Shown: positions 11,451 through 23,933 of the stretch, piece after piece
Layout of the letters: every line of letters starts with the position of its first letter
Numbering within the stretch: the first letter of the stretch is position 1
Translations under genes and position numbers: made by a program
Notes under the pieces: model-generated
What the model was told of the DNA's origin: nothing
The model's input: only the letters and a program-made list of their open reading frames with translations
Databases searched by the model: none
DNA from: Xiphydria camelus
Lineage: Eukaryota > Arthropoda > Insecta > Hymenoptera > Xiphydriidae
Length of the DNA: 64,000 nucleotides
Direction of reading: 5' to 3'
NCBI GenBank assembly: GCA_963678675.1
Contig: OY783192.1
Coordinates: forward strand, 31,031,250-31,095,249

Positions 11451-13839
11451 AGCAAAATGTGAGAAAGAAGTTCCTTGATTTTTCCAGATTTTCCAGTCTG
11501 AAATAATCAAATTTCCCTGACCGCTATGGGTATAAAGTATAAAGTATAAATCTAGTATAAAGTGCTACGCATCAATCATTTTTTGTCGAATGAATAAATT
11601 AACTAATATTCATAGAACAGGTTATGAGAATTAAGAAATGTGTGTGAACATTAAAATAATTAAATTTTATCAAATCATATTATTTAATGGCTTCTTTAGA
11701 AGAAGATAGAACTTAGATACATACCTATACATGTATGCATACGGAACATTTTTTTTAAGATTTTTATATTAATTCTTAAAAATTTTAACAGACCAGAAGT
11801 TAAGTGTAAGTTATCAGTAAGATTTGAGTTTTCTCGAAAAATTTCAGAAAATCCTTCATTTTTGCTGACTTTTCCCTGACTTTTTCCTGACCTACATAAT
11901 TCCCTGACAATTCCAGATTTTCCAGAATTCCCCGACCGCTAGACATCATGAACTAATTCTTTTTCTCTGTACGGACATATGTAGCTTCGAAGCGCTCCAA
12001 TCACCTCGATGTACGTCGTCCAACCGTCTCTCCCATGTAATTACCATAGACTCTCTCGCGCGCACGTCGACAACCTCGTCGCCGAGTGTCACACGACACT
12101 TTCGTTCTCGCGCCGCGAAAGGACTCTACGGAGTTCGCCTCGAGATCGGCCAGCTGGATGCTGGAGCAGATCGATCTCGCCTGCAAACGCTTTACGTTCT
12201 CTGATTGAGAGGTGATCGACGGCCGGATGACCGGCGGCTGACGGTGTCGCTCTCACGGATCGACTCGATCGAGGTGGCTGTCGGTGACGCGCGTCACCGC
12301 GGACACTCCGCGCTGGTACGGCCGCGCAATTCCACGCCGAAGTCGGCGGTCGGACGCCGCGGCGATTGACACCGCGCGCGAGAGGGACGCGGTTACGAAT
12401 GTATCACGCCGCGAGACGCGCGCTTAACGACTTCGTTTATCTTGGGGAGCGAAGTGTCGGGTGTCGGAATGCTGCGCGGACATCCGACGCTCGGCTGCAG
12501 TTAAACGAGACGGCACCGAGGGTAATTTTGCATTTATGGGAGGATTCTTATTGTTCGCACGGTTTTGAGAGATTACGACTCTGTGGAGCGGTTTGATCTA
12601 GTCTTCGAGTTAAAATCGATTCGAGTGGCTGGTGAGGAGTTTATTAGGAGGATAATTTTATCATGAATACGTGGGGGGTAATCGGGATTCGCTACATGGA
12701 AAAAAAGGATTTTGCAATCTTTTAAATTAATTATTGTAGTACATTTGTATTACCATTTTTTTATATTTTTACTTTAAAACTGTGAAACGTCTCCAGAGTT
12801 CACTCAAACAGAATTCTCGACGAACCCGACTGGTAGCCAAATAGTTTCGCATCCACATGCATGCCTCTTGCCGCCGCGTCTCACCAATCACCCACGCGTC
12901 ACACGTCCCACGCGTGAAACGGTGTTGCTGCCTCGTACGACACGGAGACTCGCGCGATGAAGCGGAAGATTCGGTGTACAATTGTTCGGTTCGGCGCTGG
13001 GATCGTTATGGGATTAGCGGCGATGGCACCTGACGTAACGTGACATTGTACGAGCATTTTACGGGTGACCGCACCTCGCGCGGTCCAGAGGCGCAGCTTC
13101 CCTCGATAACCGCGGCGCGTTATCCTTCGTAGATCCTTCGGTCCGATAGCCATTGTCCACGGGCGTTACCGCACAAATCGTCTTGCCACTCCTAAGGATC
13201 GTTCGTCCACTCGGTTGGATAGCTGACGTTGCCGCTCGCACGGCAGATCCTCACTGATCTGTATACGTCGTACTTATCGGTATGTGGATGCACGTAAATG
13301 CACGCTAGAGCTCCCGCGTGGATTAACGCGTTTAAAGTCCACTACAGAATAAAGTGAATACAGTATAAGAAAAAAGAAATGAGATTCCGATTGGTTGGAA
13401 TTTTATTAGTTATTTCTTATTTTTTATTTCCTGCTAGTTGGTCTATCCGGCATTGCCTGGATTTTGGTCAATCTTGTAAAAGGTTTTTGTAGCGGTAGGC
13501 AAGCATATAGTGAAGTGTGTCGCAACGGCATATGTCGCTACACCACTTTTCAAACAATTTTTTAACTTCAAGTTCGAATTTCTTGGTTCATGAATATTCG
13601 ATCGGATCCGGTCGAACGCCATTCGACGGAAAATTGTATGGGCTTTCAGAATATCTGCATCTACTTTTGCCGATTTCCAAACCGTTTCTGAGATATTTGC
13701 GAAAATCTGAAAAGTTGCACGTGTCAATTTTACTTGAGGGGGTTGAAAAGAGTAGTCGGGGTGGATTTTTGTAAACCAGATATAGATAGTATTTTCAGCC
13801 TTGTTTTCAAGTATATGTGTGCAAGATTTCACGTCGGTA
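11451..13839. other. Gene-free; AT-rich then GC-rich
   Basis: 11451-11990 is AT-rich with runs such as CCTGACTTTTTCCTGACC. 12000-13300 is a CpG-rich block with overlapping chance ORFs on both strands. A solo end of MITE family B lies near 12693-12745 (CTACATGGAAAAAAAGGATT). No exon is supported. Confidence 0.45.
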
Positions 13840-14132
13840 CACGGAAAAAAATGATTTTACAATTTTAACAAAACTAGGTTTCACTGAGAATGTCTTGCTA
13901 TAATGATAAAAATATTATCCGTGGCAACAAAAGATGTGTCCGATAATAGCAAAAATATTTACTGGAATAGCAAATACTTTTACCGAATAAAACTTCATTG
14001 TGACTGTAGTTACATTTGCCGTCATCGAACATATTTTTCGCTGCCACATATAATATTTCTGCCACGACAGCAAAGAATTCCCAGCAAAACTTAGTTTTAC
14101 TCTAAGGCTGCAAACTCACTTTTTTCCCCGTG
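13840..14132. mobile_element. MITE family B, copy 2
   Basis: Ends CACGGAAAAAAATG and TTTTTTCCCCGTG with TA on both sides (838-839 and 133-134 of their kilobases). The interior is homologous to 1119-1387 and 63256-63550 (GATAATAGCAAA, GGCAACAAAAGATGTGTCC). Confidence 0.7.
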
Positions 14133-15117
14133 TAAAACGACGAGGAGAACACAGAAATACGGAATAGCAAACTTCAATTAAAACTCTCCGGAAGCACACT
14201 TCCCCCTATCTCCACATGCATCCATTCACAGTAGCCTTCCCAACGATCCTCCGCGGATCGGAATCGGCCCGCTCCGCGCGCGGCGATTATCGTCACCGTC
14301 CGCGAATCGCGCGTACATCGAAACGCGACGTATATAAGATACCGCGCGTTGGCCACCGCGCGCGGAGGTGCTTTCGACGCCGTGCAGGAGTCAAGGAGGT
14401 TATCCACACCGGGTACAGAGAGCCTTTGCGCGCGCGCGCGCGCGCGCGGGCACGCTGCGGTTCCCGATACCCCTGTACGAGTTCCTCCGCTAACGAACAA
14501 GGTTGCTGATACGGGATCTCCGCTCTGCTGGAATGCTCCGTTTGCCATCGAGCATCGCATCTCCCATTAGCATTCGAGTCCGCGAGAGGGCGCTCGCTTC
14601 TCGCCCCGGCGGCGCGACATTTACTGTGTTAGATTCGATACCGGCAGCTCTCGTCCGCCGATTCCGATCGTGAAAGACCACGCGCGCGAGTTCCACACGC
14701 ATCGGCGTTGATAAACGACCGTCCCGCGATAAATTATCGCTCGCTTCCTCCGCGCGGTGGCATACCGTTCCCGCTTCGCCGATCGGAACGTACTGCCGAT
14801 AATGACGAGGATGACGAGCGCGGGGCAGCGACAATAACGGGACGATCTCGATAAGGCGGGAGACGCGCTTCGACACGGTTCGTTGGCACGACCGTTTACC
14901 GGTCCGGCTGGATCTTCCGATCTATCATTGCGGATAGATGCGCTTCTCTTCGGACGTAAATGGGGGCTCGTGCCGGTGAATTTTTCGAAGGGGTTGGATG
15001 GGTTGATTGAGATACTTAAACTGGATGTCGATTAACTATTGGGAGGGTGAGATAATCGTATGATAGCTGAGGGATCGTGGCACGAATTTGACTTGAACAG
15101 CTCGATGCGGTAATTAG
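14133..15117. other. GC-rich gene-free block with (CG)n
   Basis: Contains an alternating CG run at about 14428-14449. ORFs run in several frames on both strands, as expected of high GC. No exon is supported. Confidence 0.45.
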
Positions 15118-15350
15118 CTACACTGTACAAAAAAGTTGTATTAGATTTAATACAATTGTTCATAAAACTTTCATCCAACGTGTGATTACAGAAATTAATG
15201 TACTTTATCAAGAGATTTATAAAGGCAATTTCATAAAGAAATATATTCATTTTAATAATTACGGAGTAAGTTGATTTTCATAATCACGTATTGGAATAAA
15301 GCTTTGTATAAAACTATATTAAAAATACAAATTTTAAAAAATAGTGTGTT
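15118..15350. mobile_element. Foldback MITE family I, copy 1
   Basis: Arms CACTGTACAAAAAAGTTGTATTAGATT and ...TTAAAAATACAAATTTTAAAAAATAGTG are degenerate inverted repeats around AATTTCATAAAGAAATATATTCATTTTAATAATTACGGAGTA-like sequence. It parallels 18181-18412. Confidence 0.5.
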
Positions 15351-16865
15351 ATGTAGAATTCTACTAGATTTATCCGCGTTGCAAACGATTTACGTCTGTA
15401 GTTTATTCTCACCATCCAGTGGTATCGGTCCTACGCGATGCAGGGACGGCGAATCGGGGTGAATCGGGTCACCTACCCGTAGAAATGAATAAAGCTATTA
15501 AAGTGCCGCGTCCGCGCACCGTCCACTCGTCCGAGGCATGAACACCCTTGATGATCGAGAGAGTAAAACGAGCGCGTCCCATTGCTCTGGGCGGTCGGTT
15601 CATCTCGCAGCGTTCGTATACGGGTAACATTCGGTTTTCGAGCAATTTTTTTTATCGCAGATTCGAAAAATGTAGGCAAAATTATCAACCCCGTGTTTTT
15701 TCATTTTTTATTTTCGCCCTTATCTGAGCTGGAAACCGACATTTTATAATGCAGCTACGTCATCATGCTATGAGTTTATCTCTCTCGCACTCGTTACTTA
15801 TTGTTAGCATAAGTGCATCTGTCTGGCGTTTCGATGACGTCATGACGTTGCAGAGAGAAGCGCATTTGTAACTTTACGAATAATTATTCTTTCCGATATT
15901 TTCTTTTTCGTGTTATATATTGAATATGTATGCAGATTACAAATTGAATTTAAAAATGAAACATTTTTTGTTAATTCAAAGACCGAATTCGACTAATACT
16001 CGCGCGAATCGGGTTTCCCAAATCCCTCCAAAATACGTCCATCGAATTAACGCTTCTCTGAGATTTCCTCCGCGCAAGAGAGAGCATCGAATAGTGATCC
16101 TATAACTTCAGCAGAATCCGCGCCACAGCTTACCATTTGTTTCCGCGGCACTTTCGAGACGCGTTCGCCGGTCCCTGGTCCTCGTCAATTGTAGGTTGCC
16201 TACCGCTAGACGCACTCTCGGGGCGTGGCAGATGCATTATGGATAGCCACCCCATATTTACGAAGCGTACAGCGCGGCACCAGGTGAGGGCAACGGGACG
16301 TACACGCGTTATAACGCGTTATACGTTTTATGCTCACCCGTGACGCCACCAATACGTGCGGCGCGCCTCGCGCTCTCGCACACCGAGGACGAATGGGCAC
16401 GCGGGACGGTTCTTGCGCTGCAACGTCCATTGGCTCCGCTCGCATTTGCATAATAGGATTATTTTTAAACGCTTTTAAATTGGTCCATTTAATGGCACTC
16501 TGCTTACTCTCTACGGTCCTCTCGCGCTCCGAGATAACATCTTTATAAATACAGCTTAGGAAACGGGAGTGCTAATCGCCGCGGTGGTCCAATTTTATCG
16601 TACCATTTTTTTTCTTTACTTCTACTTTCGTTATTCCGAAAGATCCTCGCCTCGGGATGACTGGGTGTGTATCGCGAGGGGGTGCGCGGTTAGAGGGTGT
16701 TGCATCGAGTCGACCTCTTCCGGGTTTCGTCAAGCGGAAGAGGAGTGGGACCGTTCTTTTGGGGAAAACGGTTTTTATTAGAAATTGACGATGATTGAGA
16801 TTCGTTTAGATTCGAGAAATTCTCTTTTAATCTCGTTCTTAAATTTGAAAATTATTTGACTCTCG
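15351..16865. other. Gene-free; repeat J at 15636-15895
   Basis: 15636-15895 is a plus-strand copy of repeat J (ATCGCAGATTCGAAAAATG, GGCAAAATTATCAACC, CTCTCGCACTCGTTAC). The rest holds chance ORFs. Confidence 0.45.
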
Positions 16866-17345
16866 GTACACCGAGAAAAAGAATTAATTGGATCTAGATA
16901 CTAAAAATTACTTGCGGAGTCGCAAGTAATTATTTACTTAGATCAATTTGACCTTTTTTCATGTTAATTTGATATTTCTCCCTTGCAATCACATACCACT
17001 TCACATGATTGCAAGGAAGCGATATCAAATAGATGTATTGAAAAGTTACATTGATGTGAATAAAAAATTATTTGCGACTCTGTAATTAATTTCGAGTAGC
17101 TGCAACTCATTTTTTTCTTTCTCTATGTATAATGCAGTATTTGTATTGATTATTATCGTTAGTATTACTGGAGTTATCAGGTTATCGAATGCGATTCTTA
17201 TTCGTAATAGTTTTAAAGAGATGAGAGGTTTTTAATTGAATCCCTAGCCGAGCAAAGCTGCAATCATTCGAGGCTCATTGAATTGAATTTAACTGAATTC
17301 AATCGAATGTTATAGATCGAACGTGCTTAATTGATAGGGTAATTT
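16866..17345. mobile_element. MITE family A, copy 2, followed by repeat N
   Basis: 16866-17130: ends CACCGAGAAAAAG and TTTTTTTCTTTCTC; arms with TTGCAAGTAATTATTT-type sequence (here TCGCAAGTAATTATTTACTT) inverted near the right end. 17228-17340 is repeat N, also found next to a family A copy at 7357-7465. The pair A plus N may therefore be parts of one larger element. Confidence 0.6.
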
Positions 17346-18180
17346 TGAAGTAATTTTTATAGATACAACTAATTCTTTTTCTCTGTGTAGTAAAAAAAAT
17401 TATTCAGTCTACGATTAATTTTAATTAGAGATTTTGATGATCTATCAAAGTCTCCCATTACATCGCTCACTCTCCGCGCGCCTCCTTTCCTCTCGCCGAT
17501 GTCGCATCGTTGCTCGTTGCACCCACGAGTCGTCTTTAAGCCGTGATAACGAATACGAAACGATAAGCGAAATATATTCGATCCGATATTCGTCCCACGT
17601 ACGTTTCCCATGCGGATATGCGAATTCCGCCGCACCTGATCAATACCCCGTGACGTCACGCAAATTTGATCCGTTTTATCCACGCCTCGGTGCATACGTA
17701 GAATGGAATTCGAATGCCGCTCTCGCCGCAAAGATATAGATTTGCCGATAAATCAGAGGGAGTCGTCTTCGCGGACAAAACATAAGCGGTTCGCGGTTGC
17801 ACTCGAGAAAAGTAAATAGGAATACGTGCCATTGTTGGGTATAACCAATAGTGCATGAAAATCGCGCGTTATGATCAACGCGCTCGCGGAACCATTATTG
17901 CTCGGGGTGCGGTATTGTTCCGATGAACGGAAAAGAAACATTCGAAATGCTTCGCTAGCTTCGGTATCCTTGCGTCGGAATGAACACTGTTTTATATCCT
18001 GCGTAGATTCGTGGAAATCGTTTATAAATCTTCCTAGACTCGTAGGGGTCAGCGTCGCGCGTATATAGTCGAGATTTTTAAACTCTCTGATATATTTACA
18101 GGTGAATTTGTCGAGTTTTATTTTTCTCGATCTGTTGCAAGGAAGATTCAGAGGCTGCATCTATACATTTTTGAAATCCA
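17346..18180. other. No feature seen
   Basis: Mixed composition and overlapping short ORFs. No supported exon. Confidence 0.45.
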
Positions 18181-18412
18181 CATTGCAAAAAAATTTGTAT
18201 TAAATTGAATACCTATAATTGCATGCAAGGCTTCTATTCAATACGTTATTATGAAAATTAATATACTCCATTGTGAAATGTATAAGGGTAATTTCATAAG
18301 GAAATAGATATACTAATTTTCATAATTACGAAGTATATTAATTTTCATAATCAGTTATTGGAAAAGAAAGCTTTGTATAAAAGTATATTAAAAATACAAA
18401 TTTTGTTTACAG
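18181..18412. mobile_element. Foldback MITE family I, copy 2
   Basis: Arms start TTGCAAAAAAATTTGTATT and end AATACAAATTTTGTTTACAG. The centre is GGTAATTTCATAAGGAAATA followed by TTAATTTTCATAAT. Homologous to 15118-15350. Confidence 0.5.
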
Positions 18413-19863
18413 TGCAACTCAAGTGCATCAAAAATTTGCCAATCAGAAGGTAATACACTTCGTTTAACCAAGAATTTCTCTCCGTTCAATTAGATTGTAA
18501 TTATAGATTAATTTCGAGACCTTTCGATAATCAGACTCCGTAATCGCGAGTGCACGATGCATTAGATTAAAGTGAATGTATACGCCATCTGCGCGTAGTG
18601 CCCCGAAGTCTGAATTGCTAGCGCATTCAACTCACTTGAATAAGAGAAACTCTGTCTCGTTGAACTACGAACGAAAAATAGCCGGTCTTAATTGTTGTAA
18701 AACGTCGTATTAATTATTGAAATTAATTAAATTAGGTAAAAGCAGCAGTAAAAAACTGCATGCCAGCTTTTTCTGATAAAGTTACTTAAAGACACGTAAG
18801 ATGCATTTTGATTCATTTAAATTAATTATTACGGACGAGTTGGATTTTTAAGGACTTGATTGATAATCTCTTCCGAACCGGATGTACGCGTAATACCGTT
18901 ATTTCCCACGTATTCGATCACTTCCGGAGTCGTCGCCGAACGTATAATTCCCCGAAACATTCCGCGTGGCGCATTAGTTCTCGCGCGCCTTCGAATCCGC
19001 TGATTTCGCAGCGACCGAAATCTCGGAAATCGTCACCCTCGTGGCGACGGGCGTGGAAACCGAGGCGTTGGCACAGCTCTCGCGCCCCGTTTCCCTCCGT
19101 TGGATCCTGGAGGAGAGGTGCACAAGTGGAACGCATTAATGGATCGGTAAACACGTATATGCACTTCTCGTTTCCTCGTTGAATAATGCATCTCGGATTC
19201 ATAGATCGCCGGATAATCGCGTGCGAACGCGACTGTAAATCTAATGCGGAAATCACGTTTGCATTTGCCGCGGGGAACAAAAATGCGACTTAGGTTTTGT
19301 CGCTGCTTCGCGCTTTCCCTTTAACCGTCTCACCGTGTGCTGTGGTGAATTTTGATTTCCCACTAATTCTTTTTTTACTGCAGATCCGTAAAACTCAGAC
19401 AAAATTATGTATCACTTATTTTTTCGCTTTTTATTTTCAGCCTTATTTAAGCTTGTAAGACTCTCTCGCACTCGTTGCTTGGCGTTCCTTGACTCTGTTT
19501 TTTGGCTCGCAGTGGTAGGTACCTACGTGCTTTGGTATCGGCATTCGTTGATTTCGGTCGGATGATAGAACGACGATATTTTGAAACGAAAACATAGTTC
19601 CGCGTCTGATAAATATAGGCGGGGAAACGTTGGAAGGTGTTGACTTCTTTATAGCGCATTTCAAGAATTTTAAAAGAGTCGTTTATATAATAATAATCGA
19701 ATTTGAAGTCGATAAATATAGATAAATTATTATTCTTTATTAGCATTCGAGAGATCATATACAATTCCGAGTCATCACTGATTTGTTCAATCGGGAGATT
19801 CGATTCGAATGAATTCGGAGCAATATAGGAATGGATGCAATTTTTATTATGAATGCATTATGC
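18413..19863. other. Gene-free; downstream of gene C
   Basis: A fragment of repeat J lies at 19371-19450 (GCAGATCCGTAAAACTCAGA, CAAAATTATGTATCAC) with its CTCTCGCACTCGTTGC tail to 19482. No exon is supported. Confidence 0.45.
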
Positions 19864-19869
19864 TTTATT
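19864..19869 (-). promoter_or_regulatory. Poly(A) signal of gene C overlapping its stop
   Basis: On the minus strand the last codons TTT TAA run directly into AAAGC, so the stop codon is embedded in AATAAA. The 3' UTR before cleavage would be very short. Confidence 0.5.
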
Positions 19870-20435
19870 AAAACTCAACGTTATTATCGAACACCGACGA
19901 TAAGTTCGCCTGACGTGCCAGCTTTTCCAATTTGTACTTTAAAAACTCCCTGAATCCGTCCTCCACCCGATCGACGATCTCTTGAACAATGATGCCGACA
20001 ATTTTGGCAGAGTCATTCTTGAAGACCGGTTTCGCGAAAGAGTACGCCAAGGTACTCGCCAATTCCCCGTGAAAGGACACCGCCTTAGGCGGAACGTTCG
20101 TTTCGAGGTATTGTATCATATGTGTTGAACCGATCATCAGCTAGAAAAATGTTGTCAGTCAGGTACGCGTAATTTTTGCCGTTTATTCGTAATTACACAT
20201 TCGGTAAATATTCGCTTAATTTGCAGCGACCAATCGTATTAAACGAATTCCAGCGACTTACCTGTTTTCCAACTATTTTCAAAATGTTCATACCGCAGAC
20301 GATAAAATTGAATATTATCTTGGACAATATGTAGGAGTAACTGGAGAAAAACGAGTCCAAAATTACGTTGGCAATTCCGTAATTTTGAACAGCGATTATC
20401 GTAAAAAGAAATAATAAATAATGATTTTTGTTCAT
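19868..20435 (-). CDS. Gene C: small secreted paralogue, 148 aa, two exons
   Basis: Exon 1 is 20435-20262 and exon 2 is 20140-19868; the 121-bp intron is canonical (CAG/GTAAGT ... TTTTTCTAG), phase 0. Residues 1 to about 22 form a signal peptide (MNKNHYLLFLFTIIAVQNYG), followed by a hydrophobic stretch to residue 58 ending GKQ. Exon 2 aligns with the last exons of genes A and B: LETNVPPKAVSFHGE sits where they have the INVPAAT block, and IIVQEIVDRVEDGF where they have HI.QE..DR. The RW pair and INVPAAT itself are lost, and the middle exon with RR sites seen in A is absent, so this is a divergent, shortened member. The start is the first ATG before the signal peptide. Function unknown; an exported helical protein is inferred. 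It is last in the tandem array. Confidence 0.75.
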
Positions 20436-21259
20436 GTCGAAAAATATGACAGGTGAACTTCGTTTGGTTTTCGAGCTACGACTGATATTACTCTGAGAGG
20501 ATGAAGGTGAAAGATGGGATGAATTATGTTTTAATTAAATTCGTTCGTCATAGAAGATTACCGATACGTAAATTGTTAACAGAGGTGACGCTGCAGTGAT
20601 ACACACGGAAGAAAATTAGATCGATAGGAGTAATAAATTTTTGCGGCAATAGAAACAGGGTCGAGCGGAATTAGATTCTCGTAGAAATGATAAATTTTGC
20701 ATTTTCTCTCTGGTTTTATCGCTTAAAAACTCGTAGATGACAAAAAATAATGATTATAACTGTATTATACACCTACATATATAAATACATTTTATTAGAA
20801 ATTGCAGTTCAATGTATCGTAACAAAGGATGATAGATGTTCATGTTTTTGATGTTACAATCATGTGCATCTCATTTTTATTTTGTTTGTTATTCGTTAAA
20901 GATTTATTGCCATAGAAAGATTCAATTAATTGAAGACTCAGCTTAGTGAATGAAATTTCGAATCGGTCGTTTCCTCGTTTAGATGATAATCCTGCTTCTC
21001 GTGATATGTATGGAAAATTCCACTATTACTTTTTCTCCCTTTTGTGGCATTAAAAAGGTTCGATAGTGCTTAGTTTCTCATCTTTCGTCACGGAATCCCA
21101 TCTGAAAATGAAACATTCGAGGCAGCTCATAGTCTTCATTCCCATAAAAATCAATTGAAGGAACGCAAGACTTTGAACATAATTTGTTGTCGAATTGCGG
21201 AAGACGCAGTTACAGCAGCACGGATTTAAAATCGCGTGCGGTGTATTTACATTCGTACT
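20436..21259. other. Intergenic C-A interval
   Basis: AT-rich. Candidate poly(A) signals for gene A on the minus strand (AATAAA complements near 20786, 20876 and 20907). No TATA-like motif for gene C was evident. No exon. Confidence 0.4.
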
Positions 21260-22075
21260 TCAAACTCTTGAGGTTGCTCTGGCGTAGAATTCTTCGGAGC
21301 CATTGACATAGCGGTCGACTGCTTCCTGAACAATGTGAGCCGCGATGCCCGTCCAGCGTTCCCTAAAGAACTGGCCGAGGAACTGAGTTGCCATCATTCC
21401 AGCGGCGCTACCCATTGTGGTCGCCGCGGGAACATTGATGCCGCCGTTATCGTGCTTATTTATGTTGGCGAGGACCTTGTTGATACCTTGGTTAACCTTG
21501 AATTAATATACGATTAATTTCGAGTCCCTCATCCCAGGTACTTATTAATTCTACATCTCTTCGAATCACCGACCTGTTTCGCGGCAATGTCCAGGAACAG
21601 AAGAACATTCTTCCCTACTATTTCGAGGAATTCTCTCAGTGATGTTCCTGGCGTGATGCCGAATTGCTTTTGCATTTCTGTATTAGAAATATATTTAAAC
21701 AGGGATGTGTCTCTTTTTCCCGAGTAGTTTAGGAGTTTCCCCCGGCTCTCTTAAAACTTACCACTTCCGCTAATGGTCTGCGCCCTTCTGTGCTGGTGAT
21801 AAGGCGGGTAATTCGAGTGAGATCGTCCGCCATAATGAGCCCTTCTAACGTGTTCCGAAGGAGCGTGCTTCGTCGTATGCGGCACGTATGACGACAGCAT
21901 ATTGATCAGCTGCTGATTGTAGCCTTTGTCTAGAATTTAATTTTTCTTCGGCAATGTTATCTGTTGACGCGTTCCTCTGTACATTCCATAACTTACCATC
22001 ACTGTCCGCGATCGAAGGGCTCGGAATCGCGAGGAAACTGAAGAGCAAAAGGAGAAGCGATACCGTCAAGGCCAT
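21260..22075 (-). CDS. Gene A: small secreted protein, 195 aa, four exons
   Basis: Exons: 22075-21997, 21929-21762, 21677-21574, 21496-21260. Intron phases are 1, 1 and 0; introns are 67, 84 and 77 bp. The third donor is a weak GTCGGT, but reading through meets a stop. The signal peptide MALTVSLLLLLFSFLAIPSP is followed by SIADSD. Exon 2 is polar and His/Tyr-rich with two RRA motifs (55-57, 74-76) that could be convertase sites. Exon 3 (LREFLEIVGKNVLLFLDIAAKQ) is amphipathic helix. The last exon holds INVPAAT (137-143), RW (164-165) and HIVQEAVDRY (171-180). The last exon is about 40% identical to that of gene B by hand alignment. Initiator context GCGATGG is good. No cysteines are in the mature part, so it is not a disulfide-stabilised toxin or antimicrobial type. 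Family not recognised; role unknown. Confidence 0.82.
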
Positions 22076-22138
22076 CGCTTTGGTTCTTCTCGAAAGACGA
22101 GTGGACGGACTGTCGCACCGGACACTCTTGCTATCTCA

Positions 22139-22146
22139 CTTATAAC
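22139..22146 (-). promoter_or_regulatory. TATA-like element of gene A
   Basis: GTTATAAG on the minus strand, 64-71 nt upstream of the ATG. Placement fits a short 5' UTR. Gene D has a similar GTTATAAA. Confidence 0.45.
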
Positions 22147-22854
22147 GAGCTTTTAACTACCGTAAAATCGTTCCGATTTTGCATTATGTATCATCGTTAT
22201 CGATTCGACGTGGATAATCGCAAAGAGAATATCCGCGTCGGCGTAGGAATACTCTTCGGCGTGATTGCGCGAGTGCACCGATAACGCGGAAATTGCGGTT
22301 CTAGACTTTCAGGTGTCGATATAAACAAATTCTTGGTGCATTCATTTTATAGATCGTTATTATTTTGAAATAGATACGATTGATGTAATAGGGTTGTATT
22401 GAAGTTGATCCCCTTATCGGCTTTGCATAGTGAAAAAATTGCAGTTTGCTAGGCATTTCAGTTATAGGAAGGATTAAAAAATTAATAAATAGCGTTATTC
22501 ATCATTTCCAAGTAAAAGCATCCAATCGTAACACTTATTTAAGGATCACCATGGGGATTGGTAGTTAAAAATACATTGGTTCCTGTTTATTAATTGTCCA
22601 AGTTTGCACGTATGTGATAGTAGGACGCGATATTTTCATTTCATCAATCATTTATTTTTAGGGCACAAATGAAGTAGACTCGTGTATCAATCATTCATTT
22701 TTTATTAACGATTTATTAAAATAATCCCTCCTCGAAGCTCAAAGATTTTCGACGTCCATTCTCGTCCTGGATTAGAAATATCCTCCAATTCCTAAGATAA
22801 AAAGAAGACGTACGTTGAAGTAATAACATTTTGTTTATAAAGTGGCGAATCTAA
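22147..22854. other. Intergenic A-B interval
   Basis: AT-rich. Complements of AATAAA near 22652, 22691 and 22724 could serve gene B. Nothing else seen. Confidence 0.4.
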
Positions 22855-23846
22855 TCAAGAATTTTCTTTTTCTATCAACATTTCTCTAATGTTACCATAA
22901 ATTGTTTCCGTAAATTGAGACGTTATCTCGTGATCACACTTACACGTGACCGTGATACGAGCCAAAAGTTCTTGAACGCCCTCGACCATGCGATCGGCAA
23001 TTTCCTGAATTATGTGCGATAAGAGACCGTTCCAGCGGTCCTGCAGATAACCCTTTAAAGCCTTGTTCGACATTTGACCTAGATTTTGTCCAACGGAAGT
23101 CGCAGCAGGAACATTGATACTTCCATTTTCGTGACTTCCAAGATTATCCATGATAGCTTGCGTTCCCCTGACGACCTACATCCTCCGAAAAAATTGTATT
23201 ATATAATTCAATATGAACTTATAAGAAAATAAACTTGTATCAAATGGAAACTTGCATCAATCAGCTTAACATATATTTATCCATATTGACCTCAGTGCGT
23301 TTTATATTTAGTGCAAATAAATGTATTATTATAGTTTCACATATTAAAATGTATAAATGACTTCTCTTCACGTATCAGCCAATTCATTAGCACATATATA
23401 CTATAATCACTGTAGTAGCAATCGTATTAATATCATCATCATATCATCATCATTTAATTTCAATGTACCTGCGACGCAAGGATTTCGAGGGTTAACATGG
23501 CACCGCGAGACATCACTTTAACAAAATCAGCTAACGCCGATTGGGGATCGACTTTCCCCAAATCATCAACGGCTCGTCGATTCCAATTGTCCGACCATGG
23601 CGCACGACGAGTATGTCCTTCATAAGTGTCATCGTTCGCATAGATGTTTCTATCGTCTGCAGGATTAGTGCAATTTTTTTAATAAGAACGTTCTTCTAGC
23701 TTTCGTTACTGCTTTAATTATATGTACATCGCGATTATTCAATTAATTATTCGAGACGACCTTGCAAATTATTTTTACTTACAATCACGTCCGAGGACCA
23801 CGACGAGCAAGCTTGCAAGGATGAGAAGGTAGCGAAAAATGTTCAT
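22855..23846 (-). CDS. Gene B: small secreted protein, 190 aa, three exons
   Basis: Exons: 23846-23783, 23656-23469, 23175-22855. Intron phases are 1 and 0, donors GTAAGT and GTACAT, acceptors CTGCAG and GATGTAG. Signal peptide MNIFRYLLILASLLVVVLG. The segment after it carries two RRA motifs (38-40, 48-50), as in gene A. Residues 61-84 (ALADFVKVM...LEILASQ) match exon 3 of A. The last exon has INVPAAT (104-110), RW (131-132) and HIIQEIADRM (138-147). Its C-terminal tail is longer than in A, with a CKC pair at 162-164 that A and C lack. It appears to be the best-preserved member, with a clear TATA box. The intron after Gln is at the same place in A, B and C, which supports tandem duplication. 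Function unknown. Confidence 0.85.
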
Positions 23847-23933
23847 ACTTCGAATTACCTTCTTCCGCTGTTTACCTCCGTCGTCTTCTTAAAATGAGCG
23901 ACGCAAGTGCCCGTCGCTACGTAGGAAATTTCG

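Noticed and set aside
14174..14876. 128-codon ORFs on the minus strand and plus-strand shadows
   Set aside because: They run through a (CG)n tract and are open on both strands because stop codons are rare in CpG-rich DNA.
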